DNA of 64,000 nucleotides from Candidatus Pseudomonas phytovorans (GTDB taxonomy: Bacteria > Pseudomonadota > Gammaproteobacteria > Pseudomonadales > Pseudomonadaceae). A program made the position numbers and the translations under genes. The notes beneath the pieces were generated by a model, which worked only from the letters and a program-made list of their open reading frames with translations, had not been told where the DNA came from and did not search any database. Positions 8,378 through 16,451 of the stretch are shown piece after piece. The stretch lies in the NCBI GenBank assembly GCA_029202525.1, contig CP119325.1, positions 310,001 to 374,000 of the forward strand. Direction: 5' to 3'. Numbering within the stretch: the stretch's first letter is position 1; every line of letters starts with the position of its first letter.

Positions 8378-9145
8378 TTAAGAGGCAGGTGCAGCGCTGC
8401 GCTGCACAGCTGCCAGCAAGGCCGTGGCACTGGCGCCACGGCAATCCACAACCTGTTGGGCCCCGGCGGCCCTTGCCTGTTCGGCGACCCGTGGGCTAGG
8501 CACGAACAGCGGCAGGCGTGCCAGCTGCGGCCAGTCGGCACCGGCCAGTTGCTGCAAATGTTCAAAACCCTGCCCACTGCTGACCACCAGGCCATTGAGG
8601 CGTTCCGCTTCGATGCGGCGCATCAGGGTGCCCGCCGGGTAAGCCGGCAGACAGCGACGATACAGTTCCAGATATTCGACACTAGCACCTTGCTCTGCAA
8701 GACGCTCTGCCAGCAGTTCGCGACCTCCAACGCCGCGAACGACCAGGACGCGCGCTGCAGGTACGGCAACGGCCTGAAGCAGGGCTGGTAGTGCCAGCAA
8801 TGCTTCGCTGTCGTCGCCACGCAGAGGCGTGCTTACCGCCAGCCCCGCCCCCTGCAGCACTGCAGCGGTGGCCTCACCCACGGTGAACCAACCCTGCCGT
8901 GGTGGCAGCAGGCTGGCTTCGGCCAGTTGCTCAAGCAACAACCGGGCAGCCGGTTTGCTGACCACGATGATCGTCTGGAAGCCATCCAGGCCCTCCAGCA
9001 GCAGACGCTGCCGGGCCTCCAGGGTGACGGGCTCGATCGCCAGCAGCGGCAGGCAGCTGCTGCCCACCCCCGCTGCCGCCAGGTTCTGCGCCAGTGCCGC
9101 ACAGTCCTCGGCAGGCCGGGTCAGCAACAGGCGCCATTGGCTCAC
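8378..9145 (-). CDS. hemD: Uroporphyrinogen-III synthase
   Basis: A 255-residue HemD enzyme that cyclises hydroxymethylbilane with ring D inversion to uroporphyrinogen III, the branch point of haem, sirohaem and cobalamin synthesis. It shows the low-conservation two-lobed family pattern: N-terminal WRLLLTRPAEDCAALAQNL, IVVSKPAARLLLEQL, FTVGEATAAVL, and C-terminal LNGLVVSSGQGFEHL followed by PLFVPSPRVAEQARAAG. Normal length for the family. Its ATG overlaps the hemC TGA by four bases, the expected order and coupling in pseudomonads. Confidence 0.93.
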   Translation of the reverse strand: MSQWRLLLTRPAEDCAALAQNLAAAGVGSSCLPLLAIEPVTLEARQRLLLEGLDGFQTIIVVSKPAARLLLEQLAEASLLPPRQGWFTVGEATAAVLQGAGLAVSTPLRGDDSEALLALPALLQAVAVPAARVLVVRGVGGRELLAERLAEQGASVEYLELYRRCLPAYPAGTLMRRIEAERLNGLVVSSGQGFEHLQQLAGADWPQLARLPLFVPSPRVAEQARAAGAQQVVDCRGASATALLAAVQRSAAPAS

Positions 9146-10083
9146 GGGTGGCCGGCCTCACCGTAGACTTCCTTGAGGATGGCCTCGGCGCCTTGGCCCA
9201 ACAGGTCTTCGGCCACTTGCACGCCCAAGGCCTCGGCCGCAGAACGTGACGCGCGGGCATCGGCCACAAGCAGGAGACCACCGCTAGGCTGGCCAACCAG
9301 GCCACGTAGCCACAGCTGGTCGCCTTCGAGCACCGCGTAGCAGGCGATCGGCACCTGACAGCCGCCATTCAGGCGTTTGTTCAGAGCGCGTTCGGCCACC
9401 ACCCGGTCGGCGGTGTCGGCATGGTGCAGCGGCGCCAGCAGTGCATGGATCCCAACGTCGGCGCTGCGGCACTCGATGCCCACTGCGCCCTGGCCGCCAG
9501 CCGGCAGGCTGTCGTCAACGCTGATGGTGGCGGTGATCCGGTCTTCGAAGCCCAGGCGGATCAGGCCGGCGGCGGCGAGAATGATGGCGTCATATTCACC
9601 GGCGTCCAGCTTGGCCAGGCGAGTGTTGACGTTGCCGCGCAGAAAGCGGATTTGCAGGTCCGGACGGCGCGCCAGCAACTGGGCCTGGCGGCGCAGGCTG
9701 GAAGTGCCGACGATGCTGCCGGCAGGCAGCGCAGCAAGGCTGTCAAAGGTATTGGAAACGAAGGCGTCACGCGGGTCTTCGCGCTCGCAGATGCAGTACA
9801 GGCCCAGGCCTTCAGGGAAGTCCATGGGCACGTCCTTCATCGAGTGCACGGCGATGTCGGCTTCGTTGTCCAGCAGGGCGGTTTCCAGCTCTTTGACGAA
9901 CAGGCCCTTGCCGCCGATTTTTGCCAGCGGCGCGTCGAGCAGCTTGTCACCACGGCTGACCATGGGCACCAGGGTCACCAGCAGACCGGGGTGGGCCTGC
10001 TCGAGGCGGGCTTTGACGTATTCGGCCTGCCACAGGGCCAAGGCACTTTTGCGGGTGGCAATGCGGATTTCGCGAGTGGACAT
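9142..10083 (-). CDS. hemC: Hydroxymethylbilane synthase (porphobilinogen deaminase)
   Basis: A 313-residue enzyme that condenses four porphobilinogen molecules to hydroxymethylbilane. Family motifs are intact: IRIATRKSALALWQAEYV at the N-terminus, GGKGLFVKELE, the catalytic-aspartate segment DIAVHSMKDVP, GTSSLRRQAQL and FLRGNVNTRLAKLD for substrate and cofactor binding, and the dipyrromethane-cofactor cysteine in LNGGCQVPIACYA. It heads the hemCDXY operon; the 244 bp upstream to algR contain a REP inverted pair, which may separate its transcription from algR. Confidence 0.97.
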   Translation of the reverse strand: MSTREIRIATRKSALALWQAEYVKARLEQAHPGLLVTLVPMVSRGDKLLDAPLAKIGGKGLFVKELETALLDNEADIAVHSMKDVPMDFPEGLGLYCICEREDPRDAFVSNTFDSLAALPAGSIVGTSSLRRQAQLLARRPDLQIRFLRGNVNTRLAKLDAGEYDAIILAAAGLIRLGFEDRITATISVDDSLPAGGQGAVGIECRSADVGIHALLAPLHHADTADRVVAERALNKRLNGGCQVPIACYAVLEGDQLWLRGLVGQPSGGLLLVADARASRSAAEALGVQVAEDLLGQGAEAILKEVYGEAGHP

Positions 10084-10173
10084 GAAACGCCCCGATCCAG
10101 AGAAATGCCGCCGATGATAACAGCATCGCCGGTATCGCTAGCAGATACGGATCAACAGCTCCTGCGCAGTCTG

Positions 10174-10290
10174 GTGTGGGAGCGGCCTTGTGTCGCGAAA
10201 GGGCCGCGAAGCGGCCCCAGGGTTTGGGCAGCGGTGCATAGCTTGCTGGGGCCGCTTTGCGGCCCTTTCGCGACACAAGGCCGCTCCCAC
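10174..10290. repeat. REP inverted pair between hemC and algR
   Basis: Two long arms form a near-perfect inverted repeat: 10174-10218 begins GTGGGAGCGGCCTTGTGTCG and 10247-10290 is its complement, around a 28-bp spacer. The GTGGGAGCGG core is the typical P. putida REP element. The structure fills most of the hemC-algR gap and would fold into a strong RNA hairpin, possibly attenuating algR read-through into hemC. Confidence 0.85.
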
Positions 10291-10327
10291 AAGGACCGCG
10301 CAAACTTACTGACTTGCGCAAATGGTT

Positions 10328-11071
10328 TTAGAGGGTTTGCATCATCTTGCGCACACCGGCCACATGCCGCCGGCTGACGGTAAGGGCGTCGCCATCCAGA
10401 CCTTTCAGATACAACTGAAAGTGCCCCAGCGGGGTGCGCTGCAGGCGTTCGATACGCTCGCGGGCAACCAGCGCATTGCGATGGATGCGCACGAAGCGTT
10501 CGCCAAATTCGTCTTCCAGGGCTTTGAGCGGCTCGTCGAGCAGCACTTCCCCGCCTTCGTGACGCAAGGTCACGTACTTGTGGTCGGCAATGAAATAGAT
10601 CACCTGGGGCAAAGGGATCAACTCGATGCCTTTGCGCGTACGGGCACTGATGTGGCTCCGAGGGCCACCACCTTCATTGGCCGGCCGGGTAAGCGCGGCC
10701 AACTGGGCGCGGTTGGGTTTTTCGGCCTTGCGCAAGGCATCACGCAACACCTGGGCCTGGAAGGGCTTGGTCACATGGCTGAGGGTACTGTCCTTGAATG
10801 CCTCGGCACCGTATTCATCATCCCCGGTGCAAAACACCACCGCTGGCGGCGCCTCGCGCTCGCACAGGCGAGCAGCTACCTGCAGGCCATCCAGGCCTGG
10901 CATGCCGATGTCCAGGAGGACCACATCGGGCTTGAGGCTTTCGATCAGCGCAAGGGCCTCCTCGCCGTTGGTGGCGCTAGGCTCCAGCACGGTGTAACCC
11001 TCCAGTTCGCCGAGCAGCCGGCTTAGGCGTTCACGGTCTTGGGGTTCGTCATCAACGATCAGGACATTCAT
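10328..11071 (-). CDS. algR: AlgR, LytTR-type response regulator
   Basis: A 247-residue response regulator. The receiver domain (1 to about 120) has the acidic pair VDDEP, the phospho-acceptor Asp54 in VVLLDIGMPGLDG and the switch residues FCTGDDE and VTKPF. A LytTR DNA-binding domain (about 140-245) follows, with FIADHKYVTLRHEGG and FVRIHRNALVARERIERL. AlgR controls alginate, type IV pilus and virulence genes in P. aeruginosa; in P. putida the regulon is less known. In P. aeruginosa the kinase gene algZ/fimS precedes it. Here only 296 bp separate algR from divergent argH, so the kinase is absent from this site. Confidence 0.94.
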   Translation of the reverse strand: MNVLIVDDEPQDRERLSRLLGELEGYTVLEPSATNGEEALALIESLKPDVVLLDIGMPGLDGLQVAARLCEREAPPAVVFCTGDDEYGAEAFKDSTLSHVTKPFQAQVLRDALRKAEKPNRAQLAALTRPANEGGGPRSHISARTRKGIELIPLPQVIYFIADHKYVTLRHEGGEVLLDEPLKALEDEFGERFVRIHRNALVARERIERLQRTPLGHFQLYLKGLDGDALTVSRRHVAGVRKMMQTL

Positions 11072-11367
11072 AATTGCGCTGGATTCCTGAATGAGTCTCG
11101 CACAGGTATAGCGTAGACAGATGTGGTTCGAGCGACACTGCGGTCACGCTCTAGACCGGTGCGATGGCCAAAGATTCACTCGGACGGCAGATTCACCGCC
11201 TGTCCTTTGTCCAACTGTAGACGGTCCGTGGAACACTGCCGTTCATTCCTTAAAATCCTTCTGTGCCATTTTCCGGGCATTTCTCTCGACCGGCGCCCTG
11301 CGGCAGCCAGCCCAACCCTGCTATTATCGGCGCCACTTTTTCGTTCACGCCTGCAATGAGTGAATCC

Positions 11368-12762
11368 ATGAGCACCGACAAGACCAATCAGTCCTGGGGC
11401 GGCCGCTTCAGTGAGCCCGTCGACGCCTTCGTCGCCCGCTTCACCGCCTCGGTCGATTTCGACAAGCGCCTGTACCGCCACGACATCATGGGTTCGATCG
11501 CCCATGCCACCATGCTGGCGCAGGTCGGCGTGCTCAGCGATGCCGAGCGCGACACCATCATCGATGGCCTGAAGACCATTCAGGGCGAGATTGAGGCCGG
11601 CAACTTCGACTGGCGCGTCGACCTCGAAGACGTGCACATGAACATCGAGGCGCGCCTGACCGACCGCATCGGCATCACCGGCAAGAAGCTGCACACTGGC
11701 CGTAGCCGCAACGATCAGGTGGCCACCGACATCCGCCTGTGGTTGCGCGATGAAATCGACCTGATCCTGGCCGAAATCACCCGCCTGCAGAAGGGCCTGC
11801 TGGAGCAGGCCGAGCGTGAAGCAGAAACGATCATGCCCGGTTTCACCCACCTGCAGACGGCGCAGCCGGTCACTTTCGGCCACCACCTGCTGGCGTGGTT
11901 CGAAATGCTCAGCCGCGACTACGAGCGCCTGGTCGACTGCCGCAAGCGCACCAACCGCATGCCCCTGGGCAGCGCCGCACTGGCGGGTACGACCTACCCG
12001 ATCGACCGCGAACTCACCTGCAAGCTGCTGGGCTTTGAGGCCGTGGGCGGCAACTCGCTAGACGGCGTGTCGGACCGCGACTTCGCCATCGAATTCTGCG
12101 CCGCTGCCAGTGTGGCAATGATGCACCTGTCGCGCTTCTCCGAAGAGCTGGTGCTGTGGACCAGCGCGCAGTTCCAGTTCATCGACCTGCCGGACCGCTT
12201 CTGCACTGGCAGCTCGATCATGCCGCAGAAAAAGAACCCGGACGTGCCGGAACTGGTACGTGGCAAGACCGGCCGTGTGTTCGGCGCCCTGACCGGCCTG
12301 CTGACCCTGATGAAAGGCCAGCCGCTGGCCTACAACAAGGACAACCAGGAAGACAAGGAGCCGCTGTTCGACGCCGCCGATACCCTGCGCGACTCGCTGC
12401 GTGCCTTTGCCGACATGATCCCGGCGATCAAGCCAAAGCACGCCATCATGCGTGAAGCGGCACTGCGCGGGTTCTCCACCGCCACCGACCTGGCCGACTA
12501 CCTGGTTCGCCGGGGGCTGCCATTCCGTGACTGCCACGAAATCGTTGGCCATGCTGTGAAGTACGGTGTGGACACGGGCAAGGACCTGGCCGAGATGAGC
12601 CTGGACGAACTGCGCCAGTTCAGCGACCAGATCGAGCAGGACGTGTTTGCCGTGCTGACCCTGGAAGGCTCGGTGAACGCCCGTGACCACATTGGTGGTA
12701 CGGCACCGGCGCAGGTGCGTGCCGCCGCTGTGCGTGGCAAAGACCTGCTGGCTTCGCGTTAA
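11368..12762 (+). CDS. argH: Argininosuccinate lyase
   Basis: A 464-residue cytosolic enzyme of the fumarase/aspartase superfamily that splits argininosuccinate into arginine and fumarate, the last step of arginine synthesis. The superfamily signature GSSIMPQKKNPDVPEL is intact, as are HTGRSRNDQVATD and TIMPGFTHLQTAQPVTFGHH. The ATG at 11368 (MSTDKTNQSWGGRFSEPVD) fits the family; an ATG four codons earlier (11356) is also possible, and the open frame reaches 11263 without family similarity. It is divergent from algR, which is the conserved pseudomonad arrangement, and is followed by a small hairpin and REP copies. Confidence 0.97.
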   Translation: MSTDKTNQSWGGRFSEPVDAFVARFTASVDFDKRLYRHDIMGSIAHATMLAQVGVLSDAERDTIIDGLKTIQGEIEAGNFDWRVDLEDVHMNIEARLTDRIGITGKKLHTGRSRNDQVATDIRLWLRDEIDLILAEITRLQKGLLEQAEREAETIMPGFTHLQTAQPVTFGHHLLAWFEMLSRDYERLVDCRKRTNRMPLGSAALAGTTYPIDRELTCKLLGFEAVGGNSLDGVSDRDFAIEFCAAASVAMMHLSRFSEELVLWTSAQFQFIDLPDRFCTGSSIMPQKKNPDVPELVRGKTGRVFGALTGLLTLMKGQPLAYNKDNQEDKEPLFDAADTLRDSLRAFADMIPAIKPKHAIMREAALRGFSTATDLADYLVRRGLPFRDCHEIVGHAVKYGVDTGKDLAEMSLDELRQFSDQIEQDVFAVLTLEGSVNARDHIGGTAPAQVRAAAVRGKDLLASR

Positions 12763-12771
12763 CGCCCATTG

Positions 12772-12922
12772 CGAGGGCTTCGCCCTCGTTCGCGGGCACG
12801 CCCGCTCCCACAGGTATTGCGCTGGTTTCAAAGGCTGTGCAGTCCTGTGGGGGCCATAGGCATCACACAGGTTTCAAAAGCATCGCAGTCCCTGTGGGAG
12901 CGGGTTTACCCGCGAAGGGGCC
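12772..12922. repeat. Hairpin and REP copies after argH
   Basis: The 170 bp between argH and the gst stop hold a tight hairpin CGAGGGC-TTC-GCCCTCG (12772-12788), a REP-like stretch (about 12790-12822, GCGGGCACGCCCGCTCCCAC) and a second REP in inverted orientation (12891-12922). The hairpin lacks a T-run but could still end argH transcription; the two REPs form an imperfect inverted pair. Confidence 0.7.
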
Positions 12923-12932
12923 AACACTGATC

Positions 12933-13595
12933 TCAGCGTTTGCCGCTGCGAATCATCTCCATGAAGGCCGGCATCGACGCCTCCTTGTCTGCCACGATCC
13001 GCGCCATGTGCGGGTTCTCACCCATCAGCTGCAACAAAGCCTTGGCCTGCGGGAAATCCGCCAGGAAGTCGATGTTCAGCACTTTCTTGCCCACTGCATA
13101 AGCCAGATCGACCGAGAAGCAGAACATCAGGTCTGCCAGCGTCAGTTCCTTGCCCGCTACATAAGGCGCAAAACGCCCATTACGCTTGAGCGTGGCAAAC
13201 CCGGCCAGCAAATCGGCACGGGCCTTCTCCTTGACCAGCGGCTCCACCGACATGCCAAAGAACGACTCGGCATAGCAGGTACGCGCCGGCAGCTCGATGT
13301 ACAGCTCGATTTCCTTGAGCAGCTCACGCACCTTGGCCTGACCAAACGGATCAACTGGCAGCAGTGCCTTGCCGCCCGGGGTCTGCTCGATATAGTCGAG
13401 GATCACACTGGTTTCACTGAGAAAACCGTGTTCGGTTTCCAGCACCGGCACCTTGCCCCGAGGGCTTACCTCCAGCGCCTGTGGCGCCTGGCCGCCATAG
13501 AAGGTGACTTCCTCGAAGGGCAGGCCTTTTTCCAGCAGGGCCAGCTTGACCATGTTGTAGTAGTTGCTGACCGAGAATCCATGAAGCTTGAGCAT
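12933..13595 (-). CDS. Glutathione S-transferase family protein
   Basis: A 220-residue two-domain GST. The N-terminal thioredoxin-like domain (1 to about 80) carries LHGFSVSNYYNMVKLALLEK, VSPRGKVPVLE with the cis-Pro, and the glutathione-contacting FLSETSVILDYIE. The all-helical domain (90-215) has LTLADLMFCFSVDLAY. The start at 13595 has a GGAGG ribosome site about 10 bases upstream; the same frame stays open to 14027 but the added N-terminus is antisense to the next gene and has no GST similarity. Substrate unknown; probably detoxification or thiol conjugation. Divergent from the 99-residue gene at 13743. Confidence 0.9.
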   Translation of the reverse strand: MLKLHGFSVSNYYNMVKLALLEKGLPFEEVTFYGGQAPQALEVSPRGKVPVLETEHGFLSETSVILDYIEQTPGGKALLPVDPFGQAKVRELLKEIELYIELPARTCYAESFFGMSVEPLVKEKARADLLAGFATLKRNGRFAPYVAGKELTLADLMFCFSVDLAYAVGKKVLNIDFLADFPQAKALLQLMGENPHMARIVADKEASMPAFMEMIRSGKR

Positions 13596-13742
13596 GAGGT
13601 AACAGCCTCCAGGCCGTAAGGGGATGGCCCGGCTTTTATAGACCGTACGCCCGCCGCTGACCAGCGTCATGCACCCCGTCAATGCCCGGGCATTGCCGCC
13701 ACGGGCATGGCACACTGTGCATCCCAACTCAGGAGTAGCGCC

Positions 13743-14042
13743 ATGAGCGAGCCCACCGACATCGACAACGACGACGAAGCCTTTGCCGAGGCAACGCTGA
13801 CCCAGGCCATCGAAAACCAGATTGAAAGCGGCGACCCGGCTGCGGCCAAGGCCACTTTCAACAAACTGAAGTTGGTCGGCTACGAGCGTGAAGACATTCT
13901 CAACCTGATGGCCCATGTGCTGGCCTTCGAGGTTGACAACATGCTGAAGGAAGATCGCGAGTTCGACCGTGAGTGGTACGAGAACGCCCTGAGAGCGCTG
14001 CCGGAACTGCCGCCTGAGATGGATCAAGGCGAGGACGAATAA
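13743..14042 (+). CDS. Conserved small acidic protein of unknown function
   Basis: A 99-residue strongly acidic soluble protein with an AGGAG ribosome site 8 bases before the ATG. It begins MSEPTDIDNDDEAFAEATL and has a helical core (AIENQIESGDPAAAKATFNK, LVGYEREDILNLMAHVLAFE) ending in an acidic tail. I do not recognise a named domain, but the composition, ribosome site and frame quality support a real gene. It is followed after 70 bp by another small gene on the same strand, possibly co-transcribed. Confidence 0.8.
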   Translation: MSEPTDIDNDDEAFAEATLTQAIENQIESGDPAAAKATFNKLKLVGYEREDILNLMAHVLAFEVDNMLKEDREFDREWYENALRALPELPPEMDQGEDE

Positions 14043-14112
14043 CCCGGCTACACTCGAAGATCAGGCACCGTTGAACAGTGCCCTAATCCTTGTCTGGAAG
14101 TCAGGAGCTGCC

Positions 14113-14358
14113 ATGCCTTTTACCCCCGATCTGATCGACGAACTGGAAGTACTCGCGCTGTTCAAACACGACAGCAGCCAGGAGGGCATCAAGATAACCA
14201 GCGCCGCCGCCCCAGCCCTGATCGCGGCGGCGCAACGCTTGTATGATAAGAAGCTGACTGATCAGCCTGATGGCGGCTACCTGACCAGCCTGGGTCATGA
14301 CGCCGTCAACAGTGTCCAGTTGCTGCAGAACATTCTGAAAGCGCCACAGCCAGCCTGA
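14113..14358 (+). CDS. TIGR02647 family small protein
   Basis: An 81-residue protein beginning MPFTPDLIDELEVLALFKHD and containing SSQEGIKITSAAAPALIAAA and LTDQPDGGYLTSLGHDA, the pattern of the TIGR02647 family found across Pseudomonas and related gammaproteobacteria. Members are sometimes described as DNA-binding, but I see no decisive motif. An AGGAG site precedes the ATG by 7 bases and a good intrinsic terminator follows the stop, so it is likely the last gene of a short transcription unit. Confidence 0.85.
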   Translation: MPFTPDLIDELEVLALFKHDSSQEGIKITSAAAPALIAAAQRLYDKKLTDQPDGGYLTSLGHDAVNSVQLLQNILKAPQPA

Positions 14359-14370
14359 TCCGAGATTGCA

Positions 14371-14393
14371 AGGGGCCGCAGAGCGGCCCTTTT
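14371..14393 (+). terminator. Intrinsic terminator after the TIGR02647 gene
   Basis: AGGGGCCGC-AGA-GCGGCCCTTTT: a short GC-rich hairpin with a three-base loop followed by a T-run on the plus strand. It lies 12 bases after the 14358 stop and abuts the stop of the convergent iron permease gene, and the A-rich left flank may let it act in both directions. Confidence 0.8.
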
Positions 14394-16336
14394 CAGTTAG
14401 CCGCTGCCCTGCGCTTTTCCGCCAGCCACGAGCGCCCGTACAGGAACACGATGGCCAGTAAGGCCACCACCTGCGCTGACAGCGAGTAGGCGTCGGCGTG
14501 AATCCCCAGCCAGTCGAATTCGAAGAACGCCACCGGCCGTGTGCCCAGCACCCCGGCCTCTTGCAGCGCCTTCACGCCATGCCCGGCGAACACGACCGAC
14601 AATGCACACAGCAGCGCGGCGTTGATGCTGAAGAACAGCGACAGCGGCAGCTTGGCCGAACCACGCAGAATCACCCACGCAAGGCCCACCAACAGCACCA
14701 GCGCCGTTGCGCCACCCGCCAGTACCGCCTGATGGCCGGCAGGGCCTGCCTGCAGCCAAAGGGTTTCGTAGAACAGGATCACTTCGAACAGTTCACGGTA
14801 GACCGAGAAGAACGCCAGCAAGGCAAAGCCGAAGCGCCCTCCGCCGCTGACCAGGCTGCTTTTGATGTAGTTCTGCCAGGCTGCTGCATGGCGGCGGTCA
14901 TGCATCCAGACCCCGAGCCACAGGACCATCACCGCCGCGAACAGCGCCGTGCAGCCTTCCAGCAACTCGCGCTGGGCGCCGCCGACGTCGATCACATAAG
15001 CCGCCAAGGCCCAGGTGGCAAAGCCGGCAACCAGTGCCAGTGCCCAGCCGATGTTGACGCTACGCACCGCGGACTGTTGGCCAGTGTTGCGCAGGAAGGC
15101 CAGGATCGCCGCCAGCACCAGAATGGCCTCAAGCCCTTCGCGCAGCAGGATCAGCAAACCGGAGATATAACTCAGCGACCAGCTCAAGCCATCGCTGCCC
15201 AACAGCTTGGCTGCCTGGTCGAGCTTGGCCTTGGCCTGGGTCAGACGTTGCTCGGCCTGGGCTACGGGCAACCCGTCCTGCAGTGACTGACGATAAGCCA
15301 TCAACGACTTTTCAGTGTCCTTGCGCACCTGGGCATCGACGTTGTCCAGTGAGCTTTCCACCAGTTCGAAACCTTCCAGGTAAGCCGCCACAGACAGGTC
15401 GTAAGCCTGGTCGTGGTCGCCTGCGCGGTAGGCCGCCAGGCTCTTGTCCAGCGTGCTGGCGGTGTACTCCAGCAACTGCGCCGGGCCGCGCTTGACCTGC
15501 GGCGGCTGGGCGCGCTGGGCGCGGAACGCCTCTACGACCGCATTACCTTCGTTGGCCGCGACTTCGGACGGTGTCTGGCGCGCCAGGTCGGCAATATTCC
15601 AGGTCTTGTCGCCTTTACCGGCTTCGGGCTTGGCGGTGAAGCTTGCGATGTAGGCAGCCACATCCCAGCGCTGGCGGTCATCCAGCTGGTCGGCAAAGGA
15701 CGGCATCTCGGTGCCGTCGATGCCCAGCGAAAGGGCGTTGTAGAGGTCGAACAGGCTCAACCGGTCAAGGCGTGAGACATCGCGCAGGTTAGACGGGGCT
15801 GGCTCCAGCCCCACGCCTGCCGGGCCATCGCCAGCGCCGGTGTCGCCATGGCAGATCGAGCAGTTTTGCGCGTACAGCGAAGCGCCACGGACCGGGTCCG
15901 GAGTGATCACCGGGGCCTGGCTGACCTCGTAGGCCACTGCCAGGCGCGCGCCCAGCTGGCGAGCCTGCTTGGCCACCGCCACGCCTTCCAAGCGCTGGTC
16001 GATCGCCTGGCGCAGCGCCTGCACGCCCTGCTCCAAGGCTGCTTGCTCGCCATTTACCGGCAAGCCTTTGACCAGCTCCGCTAACACCTTGCTGGACGCC
16101 TGTTGCTCGCGGTATTGGCCATCGTCGATCACCTTGCCGCCCTGCACGGTCGGCGGGTAGTCGGCGCCAATGTAGTCCAGCAGGTGCATGGCCTTGCTGG
16201 CCTCGGCCGGGGCTTCGGCCAACACCAGGGTGCTGCACAGCGCCAGCACCGGCCCGAGCAATGCAGCAGGCAGCCAGGCAAACAGACGGGAACGGGTTTT
16301 CATGGCCAGTCTCGAAGGGAATACGAAAGAGAACAT
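14393..16336 (-). CDS. Cytochrome c / FTR1 family iron permease fusion
   Basis: A 647-residue membrane protein combining a signal peptide, a c-type haem domain (haem-binding CSICH in YAQNCSICHGDTGAGDGPAG, about residues 155-175) and a C-terminal FTR1/EfeU-type permease domain (about 385-640, several transmembrane helices). The permease carries the iron motifs LLREGLEAILV and YRELFEVILFYE, both with the REGLE/RELFE core. The haem domain may couple iron oxidation to uptake; this is inference. ATG at 16336 has GGAG six bases upstream; an alternative ATG at 16303 would shorten the leader. No efeO or efeB partner is adjacent, and no clear Fur box was seen upstream. Confidence 0.87.
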   Translation of the reverse strand: MFSFVFPSRLAMKTRSRLFAWLPAALLGPVLALCSTLVLAEAPAEASKAMHLLDYIGADYPPTVQGGKVIDDGQYREQQASSKVLAELVKGLPVNGEQAALEQGVQALRQAIDQRLEGVAVAKQARQLGARLAVAYEVSQAPVITPDPVRGASLYAQNCSICHGDTGAGDGPAGVGLEPAPSNLRDVSRLDRLSLFDLYNALSLGIDGTEMPSFADQLDDRQRWDVAAYIASFTAKPEAGKGDKTWNIADLARQTPSEVAANEGNAVVEAFRAQRAQPPQVKRGPAQLLEYTASTLDKSLAAYRAGDHDQAYDLSVAAYLEGFELVESSLDNVDAQVRKDTEKSLMAYRQSLQDGLPVAQAEQRLTQAKAKLDQAAKLLGSDGLSWSLSYISGLLILLREGLEAILVLAAILAFLRNTGQQSAVRSVNIGWALALVAGFATWALAAYVIDVGGAQRELLEGCTALFAAVMVLWLGVWMHDRRHAAAWQNYIKSSLVSGGGRFGFALLAFFSVYRELFEVILFYETLWLQAGPAGHQAVLAGGATALVLLVGLAWVILRGSAKLPLSLFFSINAALLCALSVVFAGHGVKALQEAGVLGTRPVAFFEFDWLGIHADAYSLSAQVVALLAIVFLYGRSWLAEKRRAAAN

Positions 16337-16451
16337 TGTTCACTCCGACTTGGCTTCCCTCAAGGGTGCTGGACGGATTTCATGAAAAATCTTGCTACAA
16401 ATCTGATGAAATGGAATGGCCAGGGGCTTTGCCGTTGGATCACCGGCGGTG

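Noticed and set aside
5976..8791. Long plus-strand frames opposite hemY and hemX
   Set aside because: Gln/Ala-rich antisense frames typical of high-GC DNA; hemX and hemY are syntenic and coupled on the minus strand.
13596..14027. N-terminal extension of the glutathione S-transferase frame
   Set aside because: It would be antisense to the 13743 gene and has no GST similarity; the start at 13595 has a proper ribosome site.
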